DNA of 64,000 bases from DASXVX01 sp036504075. Lineage in GTDB: Bacteria > Bacillota > Sulfobacillia > Symbiobacteriales > Symbiobacteriaceae. The position numbers were made by a program, and so were the translations under genes. The notes under the pieces are model-generated. The model saw nothing but the letters and a program-made list of their open reading frames with translations. It did not search any database and had not been told where the DNA came from. Below are positions 15,913-23,968 of this stretch, in pieces (positions within the stretch are counted from its first letter, which is position 1; each line of letters begins with the position of its first letter). The DNA is taken from the NCBI GenBank assembly GCA_036504075.1, contig DASXVX010000033.1, forward strand, positions 76,433 through 140,432, in the 5' to 3' direction.

Positions 15913-18614
15913 GCCGATTCTCCTCCTTCTTCCTCGGTGGCGGCGACGGGCACCGTGAAGGTGAACGTGCTGCCCTGGCCACGGGTCGATTCGGCCCAGA
16001 TGCGGCCGCCATGGGCTTCCACGATGCCCCGGCAGATCGCAAGGCCCAGGCCGGTCCCCCGGACCCGCCGCACCTGCGGGCCGTCGCCCCGGTAGAATCG
16101 ATCGAAGATACGCTCCAGGTGCTCCGGGTTGATGCCCGTACCCGTGTCTTGGACCCAGGTCAGCAGGAAGCCACTGTGGGCCGTGGCCGAGACCGTTATG
16201 GCGGAACCGGCCGGCGAGTACTGGGCAGCGTTGTTCAGCAGGTTGTCCAGCACTTGTTCCACCCGGGCGGCGTCCACCTTCACCATGGGCAGGTCTGCCG
16301 GGAGGTTCGCCTCAAACCGATGCTCCGGCCAGCGCTGTCCAGCCCGCTTCAACGCCCGGCTGACCAAAGGCTGCCATGGCTCGGGATTGCAATCCAGCTT
16401 GAGCAAGCCGCTGGAGATGCGGGACATGTCGAGTACGTCCTCGATCAGGTCTTTCAGCCGGCGGCTCTCCTCGGCGATGCCCTCCAGGAATTCCGCCTGC
16501 TCCGCCGGCTCCAGTTCGGCCCGGAGGTTCAGCAGCGTGCCCGTGTTCCCGAGAATGGTGGTCAGGGGGGTCCGGAGTTCGTGGGAAACGTTGGCGATCA
16601 GTTCGTCCTTGGACCGCTCTAACTGCCGCTCCTGAGTTACGTCCCGCAGGAGGATGCCGTAGCCCAGATGGGTCAGCCCCTCGCCCAGCACCGGGAAGGC
16701 GATGGCCGCCACGGTGCGCCGGGGCGGGCCAGGCAGTTCCATGTCCACAAAGGGGACGGTAAAGCCATCGTCCCCCGCGGCGGCGGGCGAGAGCACCGCC
16801 CCGGGGTTCCCGCCGGACCAATGGGTGAAGAAGTCGGCGAGCGGCGTTTCAGGCGCCGGCAGGCGTTCCAGGTTGAGCAACGTGGCGGCCGCACGGTTGG
16901 CGAACTGAACCCGGTGTCCGGGGGCCACCAGCAGCAGCCCCTCGTGCATGGAGTTGGTGATGGAAAGCAGTGTGTTCCGCTGCTCCTGGACCTCGGCGAA
17001 GAGCCAGGCGTTGGAGACCGCCGGACCGACCTGACCGGCCAGCGTCGAAAGCAGTTCCACCGAATGCTCATCGAAGTAGTTGGTCTGCACGTTGATGGCA
17101 CTGAGAATGCCCACAATGTTGCCGGCCGCCCGCATCGGAACGCAACAGACAGAAGCGTGGGGGTAGTCGTCGGCCCAGGCGCCAAACATGTGGCGGTGGG
17201 TTGCCACGTCTGAAATGACCACCGGTCTGCCCTCCGCAATTGTGGCACCGGCCATGCCGCCACTCAATTCCTCTTGAGCGGGCGGCGGCCAATTGATCTC
17301 CGAAACGTAGACCGCCTCCAGGTCCAGCCCTCCGGCGGGATGGCGCAGCACCAGCGTGCCCACGTCGGCGCCCACCAACTCGACGATGCCGCGGGCCACC
17401 TCTTTCAGCCGGTCGCCAAGTTCCAGCACGCCGGTGACCGAAGCGGCGGTGGCGTTCAGCACGGCCAACTCCCGGCTGCGTCGGGTCACTTCCCGAGTCC
17501 GTTGGTCTACCCGCTCCTCCAGGGTAGCGTTCAGTTGCATCATGTCGGCTTGATTCTGCTGCAAGGCCGCGACCATCTGGTTGAAGGAGTCGTGAAGTTC
17601 GATCATCTCCTTGGGAATCAGGGTGCGGGGACTGCTGACCCGAGACTGCATATCGCCACGACGGACGGCAAGAGCGGCCTTCATGAGGGCGGTGATCGGC
17701 TGGTTCATGGTGCGGGCCAGGAACCCGGCCATCGCCCAGCCCAGCACCAACGCCAGGGAGACCATCCACGCGATATTGGTCAGCGTTGACCTGAGGTCGG
17801 CATACAGGGCGGCCCGCGGCGTGATGATGGCCACACCCCAGTCCAGTGGCCCCGGTACGGTCGCGTAACCGCCCAGTTCGGTCGTGCTCCCCCACCCGAG
17901 AAGGCCGGACCGCATTTTCTGGATGTGCACCTGGTCGCCCAGCTTGGCAAGATCTGCATAGTTGACGGGGCCGCTCTGGGCGATCAACGTGTCCTTGTTG
18001 TCGACCAGCAGAATGATTTCGCCCGGGTACTCCGCGTACAGCGACAGCCAGCCAGACAGCTTTGACAGATCCAACCCGCCGGAAATGTAGTTGCGCACAT
18101 TGCCCTGCCCGTCCAGGAGCGGAGCGACCATGGTGACCAGGGGTTTCTTGTATGCCGCTCCAAGGACTACATCGCCGTAGACCATCGCTTTCGTACGCAT
18201 GAGCGGCTCAAAATACGCAGCACCCTTGTAGTTCTTGCCCGCCAGGGGCTGGCCGGCCAAGTTCGTGGGCGGGGAGAAAGCCAGGGCGTTGCCTGCGGCG
18301 TCGCCGATGAACGTAGCGACGATGCCGGGATACTCGTCCCGCATGGTGTCCAGGATGCCCTGCAGGTCCAGCTTCGTCACGTCGCCGGTGGTCTGAAGCT
18401 GACGGGCCAGCGTCCGGACCGCCCGGGCGTGGGTGTCGACGTAGGCGGAGACCTGCTCGCCCAGGGCGACAGCCCGAGCGTGCTGTGCGTCCGCCGCGAT
18501 CTTATAGCTGTGCCGCACGCCAATGAGTTCGAATGTGCCCACGACCAGGGCCGGAACTGTGGCCGCGACAAACAGCACCAGCAGCAGGTACGTCTGCAAC
18601 CGTCGTTCACGCAT
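15909..18614 (-). CDS. Sensor histidine kinase: Cache-HAMP-GAF-PAS-HisKA-HATPase
   Basis: This 901-residue membrane kinase has a first membrane helix near residues 11-31, an extracytoplasmic Cache-like domain to about 275, a second helix (WMVSLALVLGWAMAGFLA) and HAMP. A coiled coil, GAF domain and PAS domain follow (DITQERQLE-type linker RDVTQERQLERSKDE). The catalytic core has NVSHELRTP with the phospho-accepting histidine, N box VLDNLLNNAAQYSP, G1 DTGTGINPEHL and G2 GTGLGLAICRGI. AAGGAGGA precedes the ATG at 18614. Its cognate regulator gene downstream is a 43-codon stub; the closest whole partner is the regulator at 36452-37147, whose own kinase is degraded. Confidence 0.93.
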   Translation of the reverse strand: MRERRLQTYLLLVLFVAATVPALVVGTFELIGVRHSYKIAADAQHARAVALGEQVSAYVDTHARAVRTLARQLQTTGDVTKLDLQGILDTMRDEYPGIVATFIGDAAGNALAFSPPTNLAGQPLAGKNYKGAAYFEPLMRTKAMVYGDVVLGAAYKKPLVTMVAPLLDGQGNVRNYISGGLDLSKLSGWLSLYAEYPGEIILLVDNKDTLIAQSGPVNYADLAKLGDQVHIQKMRSGLLGWGSTTELGGYATVPGPLDWGVAIITPRAALYADLRSTLTNIAWMVSLALVLGWAMAGFLARTMNQPITALMKAALAVRRGDMQSRVSSPRTLIPKEMIELHDSFNQMVAALQQNQADMMQLNATLEERVDQRTREVTRRSRELAVLNATAASVTGVLELGDRLKEVARGIVELVGADVGTLVLRHPAGGLDLEAVYVSEINWPPPAQEELSGGMAGATIAEGRPVVISDVATHRHMFGAWADDYPHASVCCVPMRAAGNIVGILSAINVQTNYFDEHSVELLSTLAGQVGPAVSNAWLFAEVQEQRNTLLSITNSMHEGLLLVAPGHRVQFANRAAATLLNLERLPAPETPLADFFTHWSGGNPGAVLSPAAAGDDGFTVPFVDMELPGPPRRTVAAIAFPVLGEGLTHLGYGILLRDVTQERQLERSKDELIANVSHELRTPLTTILGNTGTLLNLRAELEPAEQAEFLEGIAEESRRLKDLIEDVLDMSRISSGLLKLDCNPEPWQPLVSRALKRAGQRWPEHRFEANLPADLPMVKVDAARVEQVLDNLLNNAAQYSPAGSAITVSATAHSGFLLTWVQDTGTGINPEHLERIFDRFYRGDGPQVRRVRGTGLGLAICRGIVEAHGGRIWAESTRGQGSTFTFTVPVAATEEEGGESA

Positions 18615-18825
18615 CGTACGTCCTCCTTCAGACCCGCTCTGCCCGGAGTCCCTGAAATTGCCATCAAGATCCAAGTACGGTGAGTTTCGCCCGCGGTGAT
18701 GCGTAATCCTCCGGGGGACCTGCGGACCCACAACGTGGCGGGAAATACGGGCGCCCAAAGGGGATTCACGGCAGGAATTCGGCATGGTAAGATACCCCCA
18801 TAACCTATACCGGGAGGGGTACCAA

Positions 18826-19353
18826 GTGAAAACCCAAATGGCCGTGACGTTAAGCATCGTGGCCCTCGCCGCAATTCTGACGGCCGGATGTGCGTCCAGG
18901 AATACACAGCCCGCTTCTGCACCTGGGCCTGCAACTACCTCCCAATCCTCCTCAGGCGTGGCGACGCCGGCTTCGGGTGCCACGCCGACCCGCAGTGCCG
19001 CCGGATACTTCGAGTGGACCGTCCAGGACCTGAAACAGGCGCTGGGGAAGAAAGATTTCGTGCTGGTTAATGTCCACATTCCCTTTGAAGGACGCCTTAA
19101 CGGCACTGACCTGGAGATTCCCTATGACCAGATCACGAGGCCGGAAAACCTCGCCAAGCTGCCAGCGGACAAGAACGCTCGCATCGTGCTCTACTGCCGG
19201 AGCGGCAACATGAGCAATATTGCCGCGAACGCCCTTGTAAAGCTGGGCTACACCAACCTCGTGGACGTGAAGGGCGGAATGAAGGCCTGGGAAGCGGCTG
19301 GGTACTCGCTGAACATGAAGGCTGACGCCTCGAATGCGGAGGCCGATTGCTAG
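18826..19353 (+). CDS. Rhodanese-domain lipoprotein
   Basis: This 175-residue secreted lipoprotein has a signal peptide with lipobox LTAGC (C22), a Thr/Ser/Pro-rich linker, and a rhodanese domain whose active-site loop is YCRSGNMS (C124). Such proteins carry persulfide sulfur or act in sulfur or selenium oxyanion handling outside the membrane. The GTG at 18826 is chosen because GGAGGGGT lies 5-6 nt upstream. It is divergent from the sensor kinase, convergent with the RnfD/ApbE/YedE operon, and shares that operon's sulfur-transfer theme. A hairpin terminator follows. Confidence 0.85.
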   Translation: MKTQMAVTLSIVALAAILTAGCASRNTQPASAPGPATTSQSSSGVATPASGATPTRSAAGYFEWTVQDLKQALGKKDFVLVNVHIPFEGRLNGTDLEIPYDQITRPENLAKLPADKNARIVLYCRSGNMSNIAANALVKLGYTNLVDVKGGMKAWEAAGYSLNMKADASNAEADC

Positions 19354-19380
19354 AGCACCGGCCACTAACCTTCCGCACAG

Positions 19381-19420
19381 AACGCCGGGCCACAGGTAAT
19401 GCCTGTGGCCTGGCGTTCTT
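19381..19420. terminator. Hairpin terminator between rhodanese gene and redox operon
   Basis: A 16-bp stem with one G-T pair (19381-19396 with 19402-19417) is followed by CTTT on the plus strand. It lies 28 nt after the rhodanese stop codon and probably also slows convergent transcription. Confidence 0.75.
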
Positions 19421-19485
19421 TCACCTTGCGGTGCCCTGCACCGCCCGGTCCCTGCGGCAGGCCCGTGGCGCTTCCGCAATTCGCT

Positions 19486-20262
19486 TCACAAGGCAGTCCA
19501 TGTCTCGGAACGCAGAGGACTGATTCTGACAGCGTTCGCAACCCACAAGCCTGCCGCCAGGAACCACAGTCCGCCGATCGTTATGAGTACAAGGGCGCTG
19601 GTAGTGCCCGCAACGATCCCAACCAAAGCCTGGTCCTCGTATTTCGCCGGTGCGGTCGGTGGATCCGTCACCATGAAGAATGCCAGGAACAGGACTGCAT
19701 TCACGAACGGCATCCGAAAGGCGTCACCCACTCCGTTCAGGTTCAACAACCCACCGGAAAGCAGAAATCCAAAGTAGGTGCCCAGAAATGTGAACACGAG
19801 CGGCAGTTTGTTCACCCGGTGCGCCACGAGCATGCCTGCAGCGATCAGGAAAGTCACGGTCCAGGCCGGCAACAATGGCAAAGCGCCCCACCAGCTTTGG
19901 GGGCTGCCCGAGATCAGGGCGATCAGCAAGCCGACTGCGGCGGGGTTAAAGATTGGCTTTCTGCCCACTTTGAGCAGATGCTTTGACAGTATGGAGACAG
20001 CTGCGAAAAGTGCACTCATGTACCACGGGGTGATTGGGCTTAACACCATGGCCAGAATCAGCCCTGTGAGAATGGCCCCGTCCGGAACTCTCATTGTCCG
20101 ATAGAGCAGCATCGTCAAAGCCACGTCAACCAGAACCGCCGCACCGACGAAAACGGTGACATGCATCCACGTGACCAGTTGCTCTGCGCCAAAACCGGCG
20201 ATCGACGCCAGACAAAGGAGAACCGCAAGCGTGTAGCCCTTGGGTGTGCGGAGAAAAGTCAT
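19486..20262 (-). CDS. RnfD/NqrB-like membrane protein, short form
   Basis: This 258-residue polytopic membrane protein belongs to the NQR2/RnfD superfamily, which moves electrons through membrane-embedded flavins. Family signatures are RKPIFNPAAVGL (about 101-112) and VTDPPTAP (198-205), matching the NPA and TDPxTxP motifs. It is shorter than true RnfD (about 330), and I find no SGAT-type flavinylation loop, so if it binds flavin it does so differently. The ATG overlaps the apbE stop codon (ATGA). As last gene of the flavin operon it probably hands electrons across the membrane to the FMN-binding protein encoded two genes upstream. Confidence 0.83.
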   Translation of the reverse strand: MTFLRTPKGYTLAVLLCLASIAGFGAEQLVTWMHVTVFVGAAVLVDVALTMLLYRTMRVPDGAILTGLILAMVLSPITPWYMSALFAAVSILSKHLLKVGRKPIFNPAAVGLLIALISGSPQSWWGALPLLPAWTVTFLIAAGMLVAHRVNKLPLVFTFLGTYFGFLLSGGLLNLNGVGDAFRMPFVNAVLFLAFFMVTDPPTAPAKYEDQALVGIVAGTTSALVLITIGGLWFLAAGLWVANAVRISPLRSETWTAL

Positions 20263-21206
20263 GGCAAGTACCCCCTCATCCCGCTGCTCACGTGTATCTC
20301 CTGGGATGGCCCGATGAACATCCCGGCTAGTCCCGTCTCTTCCAGGAACGTCATTCCGCGTTCCAGCCCGAGTACGAAAGCGGCCGTTGCACACGCATCT
20401 GCAGCCATGGCAAAAGGGGCCACCACGGTGCAACTGAGTATGCCGGCCGGCGATTCTCCGGAGCGAGCATCGATCAAATGATGGGTGTTCCCCCGGACCG
20501 GACTCCTACGAAAGTAGCCGCCTGAAGTGCAGACGGCAGCGTCTGTAAGCTGGATCGAACGGATCACTTCTTCCGTTCGCAGCGGACGGCGGATGCCCAC
20601 CTTCCACGGCTCACCCCGCTCATTCAGGCCACCCACATAGATGTCGCCACCCGCATCAATCAAAGCGCCGTCAAACGGCGTCAGTTCCCGGCTGGCGAGG
20701 TCGATGGCCAGCCCTTTCGCTACGGCTCCGAGGTCGATCACCAGGGGGCGCTTTAGCAGGATGGTCCGGGCCCCTTCATTCAGCAAAATGTCTTGATGAG
20801 TGACAGGAGCTTCCGGATCGACGCCCGAATCGTACGTCGCTCCGGACCGGTACTCCCGGTTAAATCCGTAGGACTCCAGTTTCGCACCGACGGTTGGATC
20901 GAAGGCCCCGCCGGTGGCGCCGGCCACCTCACAGGCGAAACGAATTGCTTCGAACAGGAGGGGACTGACGGGAACTGGCCTTCCCACCTGCTGGGACAGA
21001 TGCGACACTTCACTGTCTGTCCTGAAGCGGCTGCATGTCTGTTCCACAAATGTGAAGGCCATGAGGGCCCTCTCGATGGCGGGCATGACTTCCGACTCCG
21101 GCAGGCAAGACACCGCGGCGATCCGAACCACGGTATCCATGCGGAGGGCAACTTTTTCCCAGCAAGTTGGTGGACCGGCGCTTCCCACATCGCAACACCG
21201 CTTCAT
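20259..21206 (-). CDS. apbE: ApbE-type FMN transferase
   Basis: ApbE proteins attach FMN from FAD covalently to a threonine or serine of FMN-binding domains. The 315-residue protein shows the family pattern: DTVVRIAA, CSRFRTDSEVSHL, FDPTVGAKLESYGF, VIDLGAVAKGLAID, DAGGDIYVGG, and THHLIDARSGESP, with a DACATAAFVLG metal and FAD region near the end. No signal peptide or lipobox is visible, unlike many secreted ApbE proteins, so the N-terminus (MKRCCDVG) may be cytoplasmic or the start may be misjudged. The ATG at 21206 overlaps the stop of the FMN-binding gene, its obvious target, by 4 nt. Confidence 0.93.
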   Translation of the reverse strand: MKRCCDVGSAGPPTCWEKVALRMDTVVRIAAVSCLPESEVMPAIERALMAFTFVEQTCSRFRTDSEVSHLSQQVGRPVPVSPLLFEAIRFACEVAGATGGAFDPTVGAKLESYGFNREYRSGATYDSGVDPEAPVTHQDILLNEGARTILLKRPLVIDLGAVAKGLAIDLASRELTPFDGALIDAGGDIYVGGLNERGEPWKVGIRRPLRTEEVIRSIQLTDAAVCTSGGYFRRSPVRGNTHHLIDARSGESPAGILSCTVVAPFAMAADACATAAFVLGLERGMTFLEETGLAGMFIGPSQEIHVSSGMRGYLP

Positions 21207-21676
21207 AGGCTGGCGTGAGCCAGGGCGTTCTGAATCGCTGCTCGAAAAGTCCTGGTGCTCAAAGTCGCTCCGGTCACAGTGTCCACTCGATGGCTTTGCT
21301 CCACCAGAACCTGCGCTGGGAGCTGGTCGATCAGAGTCTGGCTGTACCGGGTGCTGCACCTGGTGATTCGTACATCGGTGATCAGGTCATGTTTGATCGT
21401 CACTTCCACCTGAACCGAACCAATCTCGGTGGTGCCGTAACCTTCAAACGTCCCGTCATGATACTTGCCCGACCACGCTGATGTCTCCAAGCTGGTTACC
21501 GCGCCGGCGGCCGGGTCTTGAGTCAGCGGCGGGGAAGGACTTGCCGCCAGGAGGTGCGGCGCCGGCTCGCGATCCGCCGGCATCGTGACATAATACCCAG
21601 TCGCGTAGACGATTCCGATTGCGGCTGAACACAAGGCGATGAGCCGAGGGTCCATGTTGTTCGAGCGCGTTGCCAC
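21203..21676 (-). CDS. FMN-binding domain protein, ApbE target
   Basis: The 157-residue protein has one N-terminal membrane helix (RLIALCSAAIGIVYATGYYV) and an extracytoplasmic FMN_bind domain: GKYHDGTFEGYGTTEIGSVQVEV, then the flavinylation motif VTGATLST close to the C-terminus, where the second T would carry FMN. It is related to the FMN domains of RnfG, NqrC and NosR. The GTG at 21676 is preferred because AGGAGGGG lies 9 nt upstream; an ATG at 21697 is the alternative. It is directly followed by apbE and the RnfD-like gene, forming a compact transmembrane flavin electron relay. Confidence 0.9.
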   Translation of the reverse strand: MATRSNNMDPRLIALCSAAIGIVYATGYYVTMPADREPAPHLLAASPSPPLTQDPAAGAVTSLETSAWSGKYHDGTFEGYGTTEIGSVQVEVTIKHDLITDVRITRCSTRYSQTLIDQLPAQVLVEQSHRVDTVTGATLSTRTFRAAIQNALAHASL

Positions 21677-21698
21677 CGCACCAATCCCCTCCTGCATC

Positions 21699-22118
21699 CT
21701 AAAGCCCCCAGATCACCACGAGCAACATCAGGTACCGAAAGGCGAGCGCCCCGGCCGCAAAGCCCGCCAAATACGCCCAGGAATCCCCGCGTCCCTGCCC
21801 TGCCAGCACATGCTGCCTGAGCGGGCACCCATTGGCCAGGACCGATGCCAGCCCGAGAAGGAGTCCCCCGCCCACTGCAAGGCCCGCCGACAGGCTGGCA
21901 AAGGCAACTCCGGGTAAGGGTCCGACAACTCCGCCCAACAGCGCCGCAAGCGGCCAGGCCACCCAGGCTGTCAACGCGAAAGCCAGAACGCCGGTCAACA
22001 ATGAGGTCTCGCGGAAGAGCAGCCAGTCGCGGAAGCCCCCGACGAAGCAGAGCCGGCTCCGCTGGCTCAGGTACCCGACGGCAATCCCGATTCCCAGGCT
22101 TGCGACCGCCTCGGTCAC
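21699..22118 (-). CDS. YeeE/YedE transporter, C-terminal half protein
   Basis: This 139-residue membrane protein corresponds to the second half of YedE-type sulfur or selenium transporters. It carries SRLCFVGGFRD (C24) and ANGCPLRQHVLAGQG (C98), the cysteine motifs that line the pore for thiosulfate-like or selenium species in this family. The usual protein is one chain of about 350-400 residues with both halves; here the halves are separate genes. The GTG start overlaps the stop codon of the N-terminal-half gene by 4 nt (GTGA) and has GAGGGG upstream, so the two are translationally coupled and likely assemble together. Confidence 0.85.
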   Translation of the reverse strand: MTEAVASLGIGIAVGYLSQRSRLCFVGGFRDWLLFRETSLLTGVLAFALTAWVAWPLAALLGGVVGPLPGVAFASLSAGLAVGGGLLLGLASVLANGCPLRQHVLAGQGRGDSWAYLAGFAAGALAFRYLMLLVVIWGL

Positions 22119-22525
22119 GGCAATCCCCTCCTGGCTCTGCGCTGCAGGATCCAAGTCCCCAGGGCAATGCCTGCCGCCAGACCGCCCACGGCCAACACGG
22201 CGGCGCTGTCGCCATAGGCCGCCCGCAACAGCAGCCGGACGGTGCAACCCAGGGCGACCAGACTGGCGACCATGGCCAAAAATCCCAGCCAAAAGTGTGC
22301 CACCGGCCGTTCCGGTCGCCGGGGGCGCACCTCACCGCCCTGGCGAGCACCCAGATACGCGCCGATGAGCAGTCCGACTCCCGTCAAGAGCGGGGCGGTC
22401 CCAGTTAACAGGTCCCGGGTGTGGCAGGCAACGCAGAAGCCGTAAACCGGGGGACTCGTAATCACGAAACTGCTCGCCGCCACCGCCAGCACGGCGATGC
22501 CCATGGCCGCCACCCATGGCTTCAC
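22115..22525 (-). CDS. YeeE/YedE transporter, N-terminal half protein
   Basis: This 136-residue membrane protein corresponds to the first half of a YedE-type transporter. It has VYGFCVACHTRDLL (C31, C34) and ALGCTVRLLLRAAYGD (C94), counterparts of the FVGGFRD and GCPLR motifs in the other half. The CVACH string resembles a haem c site but sits at a conserved YedE position inside a membrane segment. The GTG start overlaps the DUF3343 stop codon by 4 nt. Together with the next gene it should form the complete pore. Neighbouring DUF3343 and cysteine desulfurase genes match the set proposed for selenium handling. Confidence 0.83.
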   Translation of the reverse strand: MKPWVAAMGIAVLAVAASSFVITSPPVYGFCVACHTRDLLTGTAPLLTGVGLLIGAYLGARQGGEVRPRRPERPVAHFWLGFLAMVASLVALGCTVRLLLRAAYGDSAAVLAVGGLAAGIALGTWILQRRARRGLP

Positions 22526-22827
22526 GAGCCTTCCCCCTTTCGCTCCGGGCGCTTCAGACGCTGCAGGAGCGATGTCCAGCCGGGCGGCAACGACTGCGCC
22601 TCGGGATGATGGTGGATCGACTCGAACTGAACGTTGGCGATGGCCAGGAGCTCCGCAACCCGGGTGCGCCCCTCATGCGGAAAACGCAGCGCCACCCCGC
22701 AGCTGGAACTCAACTCCCGGGGACACGGGACGGTGCGATTCGGGATGTTGTGAAGCTGAAGCACCCGCTCGGCCCGTACGGCGTGGTGCGACGAGAAGAA
22801 CGTGATCACTCCGTCAAGTTCGTGCAT
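22522..22827 (-). CDS. DUF3343 protein, putative sulfur/selenium carrier
   Basis: This small cytoplasmic protein of 101 residues starts with the DUF3343 fold (VITFFSSHHAVRAERVLQ) and has the diagnostic loop VPCPRELSSSCGVALRF (C35, C43). In many anaerobes the family lies next to YedE and a cysteine desulfurase of the kind found here, and it has been proposed from genomic context to carry sulfur or selenium. The biochemical role is not established. The start overlaps the end of the cysteine desulfurase gene by 14 nt, and the stop overlaps the YedE N-half start. Confidence 0.85.
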   Translation of the reverse strand: MHELDGVITFFSSHHAVRAERVLQLHNIPNRTVPCPRELSSSCGVALRFPHEGRTRVAELLAIANVQFESIHHHPEAQSLPPGWTSLLQRLKRPERKGEGS

Positions 22828-23968
22828 GGACAGACAACTCCTCCAACGCCTTCAGGGAGGTGTTCACATGATCCAGCGTGGTCGATCCGCCAAAGCTGAA
22901 GCGAACACTGCCATCCGGGAAGGTACCGGCCGTCCTGTGGGCAGCCGGGGCACAATGCAAGCCCACGCGGGTGAGGATGCCGTAGCCCTCTTCCAGCGCT
23001 TGTCCCAACGCCGCCGGTGAAATGCCGCGCAGGTTCAGGGAGACAAGCCCTGCCCGCCGTGCCGGTTCGCGGGGTCCATAGACCACGACGTCCGGAATAT
23101 TCGCCAGCCCGTCGAGAAAGCGGGTCAGGAGTAACTCTTCGTGCGCGCGGACCCGCGCGACGCCCCAGTTCAGGATGTGCTCGGCTCCGGCGGCCAGACC
23201 CGCGATGCCGGGGACGTTGGGGGTGCCGGCCTCGTAGCGATCCGGGGCAAACTCCGGGTGCTCCTCCAACTCCGATGCGCTGCCGGTCCCGCCACGCAGC
23301 AAGGGCGGTAAGTTTACGCCCGGCCGGACATAGAGGCCGCCTGTCCCCTGCGGTCCGAGCAGCGCCTTGTGGCCGGTGAAAGCCAGCATGTCCACCCCTT
23401 GCGCCTGCACGTCGATCGGCAGGGCGCCGGCCGTTTGTGCGGCATCAACGAGGAAATGGGCGCCGACCTTATGGGCCACCTCACCCAGCTGGGCAATCGG
23501 CTGGATGGTCCCCAGCACGTTAGAGGCATGAGTCGCGACGACCAACCGGGTCGTCGCGGTCAAAGTCTTGCGCACGTCATCGGGGTCGACCAGACCGTCG
23601 GCGGCGCACGGCACCACCGTGAGCCGGACGCCTTGCTGCTGTAAGTATCGCAGGGGGCGCATGACCGAGTTGTGCTCCACGCCAGTGGTCACGACGTGGT
23701 CTCCGGGGCGCAACAGCCCAAGGAGAGCGACGTTGAGCGCCTCCGTTGCATTCTTGGTAAAGCTGATACAGCTTGAATCCGGAGCACCCAGAAGCCGAGC
23801 CAGTGCCTCGCGGGCGGCTCCCAGCCTGCGGGCGGCCTGCATCGCCAACTTATGCCCTGCCCGGCCCGGGTTTCCCCCGGCGGTCTCCATGGTAAGCAGG
23901 ACGGCGTGCAGAACGGCAGGGTGCTTTGGCCAACTGGTGGCAGCGTGATCCAGGTAAATCTGCTCCAT
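22814..23968 (-). CDS. Cysteine desulfurase / selenocysteine lyase-like aminotransferase
   Basis: This PLP enzyme of class V, 384 residues, begins IYLDHAATSWPKHP, holds the cofactor lysine in TGHKALLGP (K201) and the persulfide cysteine in GLHCAPAAH (C339). These signatures fit the cysteine desulfurase subfamily linked with DUF3343 and YedE. It would take sulfur from cysteine, or selenium from selenocysteine, and pass it to a carrier. The ATG at 23968 shares a base with the stop of the GerMN gene; a GTG one codon upstream would give the 4-nt overlap seen elsewhere in the operon. No IscU-type scaffold is nearby, so general Fe-S assembly is less likely. Confidence 0.92.
   Translation of the reverse strand: MEQIYLDHAATSWPKHPAVLHAVLLTMETAGGNPGRAGHKLAMQAARRLGAAREALARLLGAPDSSCISFTKNATEALNVALLGLLRPGDHVVTTGVEHNSVMRPLRYLQQQGVRLTVVPCAADGLVDPDDVRKTLTATTRLVVATHASNVLGTIQPIAQLGEVAHKVGAHFLVDAAQTAGALPIDVQAQGVDMLAFTGHKALLGPQGTGGLYVRPGVNLPPLLRGGTGSASELEEHPEFAPDRYEAGTPNVPGIAGLAAGAEHILNWGVARVRAHEELLLTRFLDGLANIPDVVVYGPREPARRAGLVSLNLRGISPAALGQALEEGYGILTRVGLHCAPAAHRTAGTFPDGSVRFSFGGSTTLDHVNTSLKALEELSVHART

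Noticed and set aside
22424..22438. CxxCH string in the YedE N-half protein as a haem c site
   Set aside because: It falls in a membrane segment at the position of the conserved YedE cysteine motif, and the protein has no other cytochrome features.
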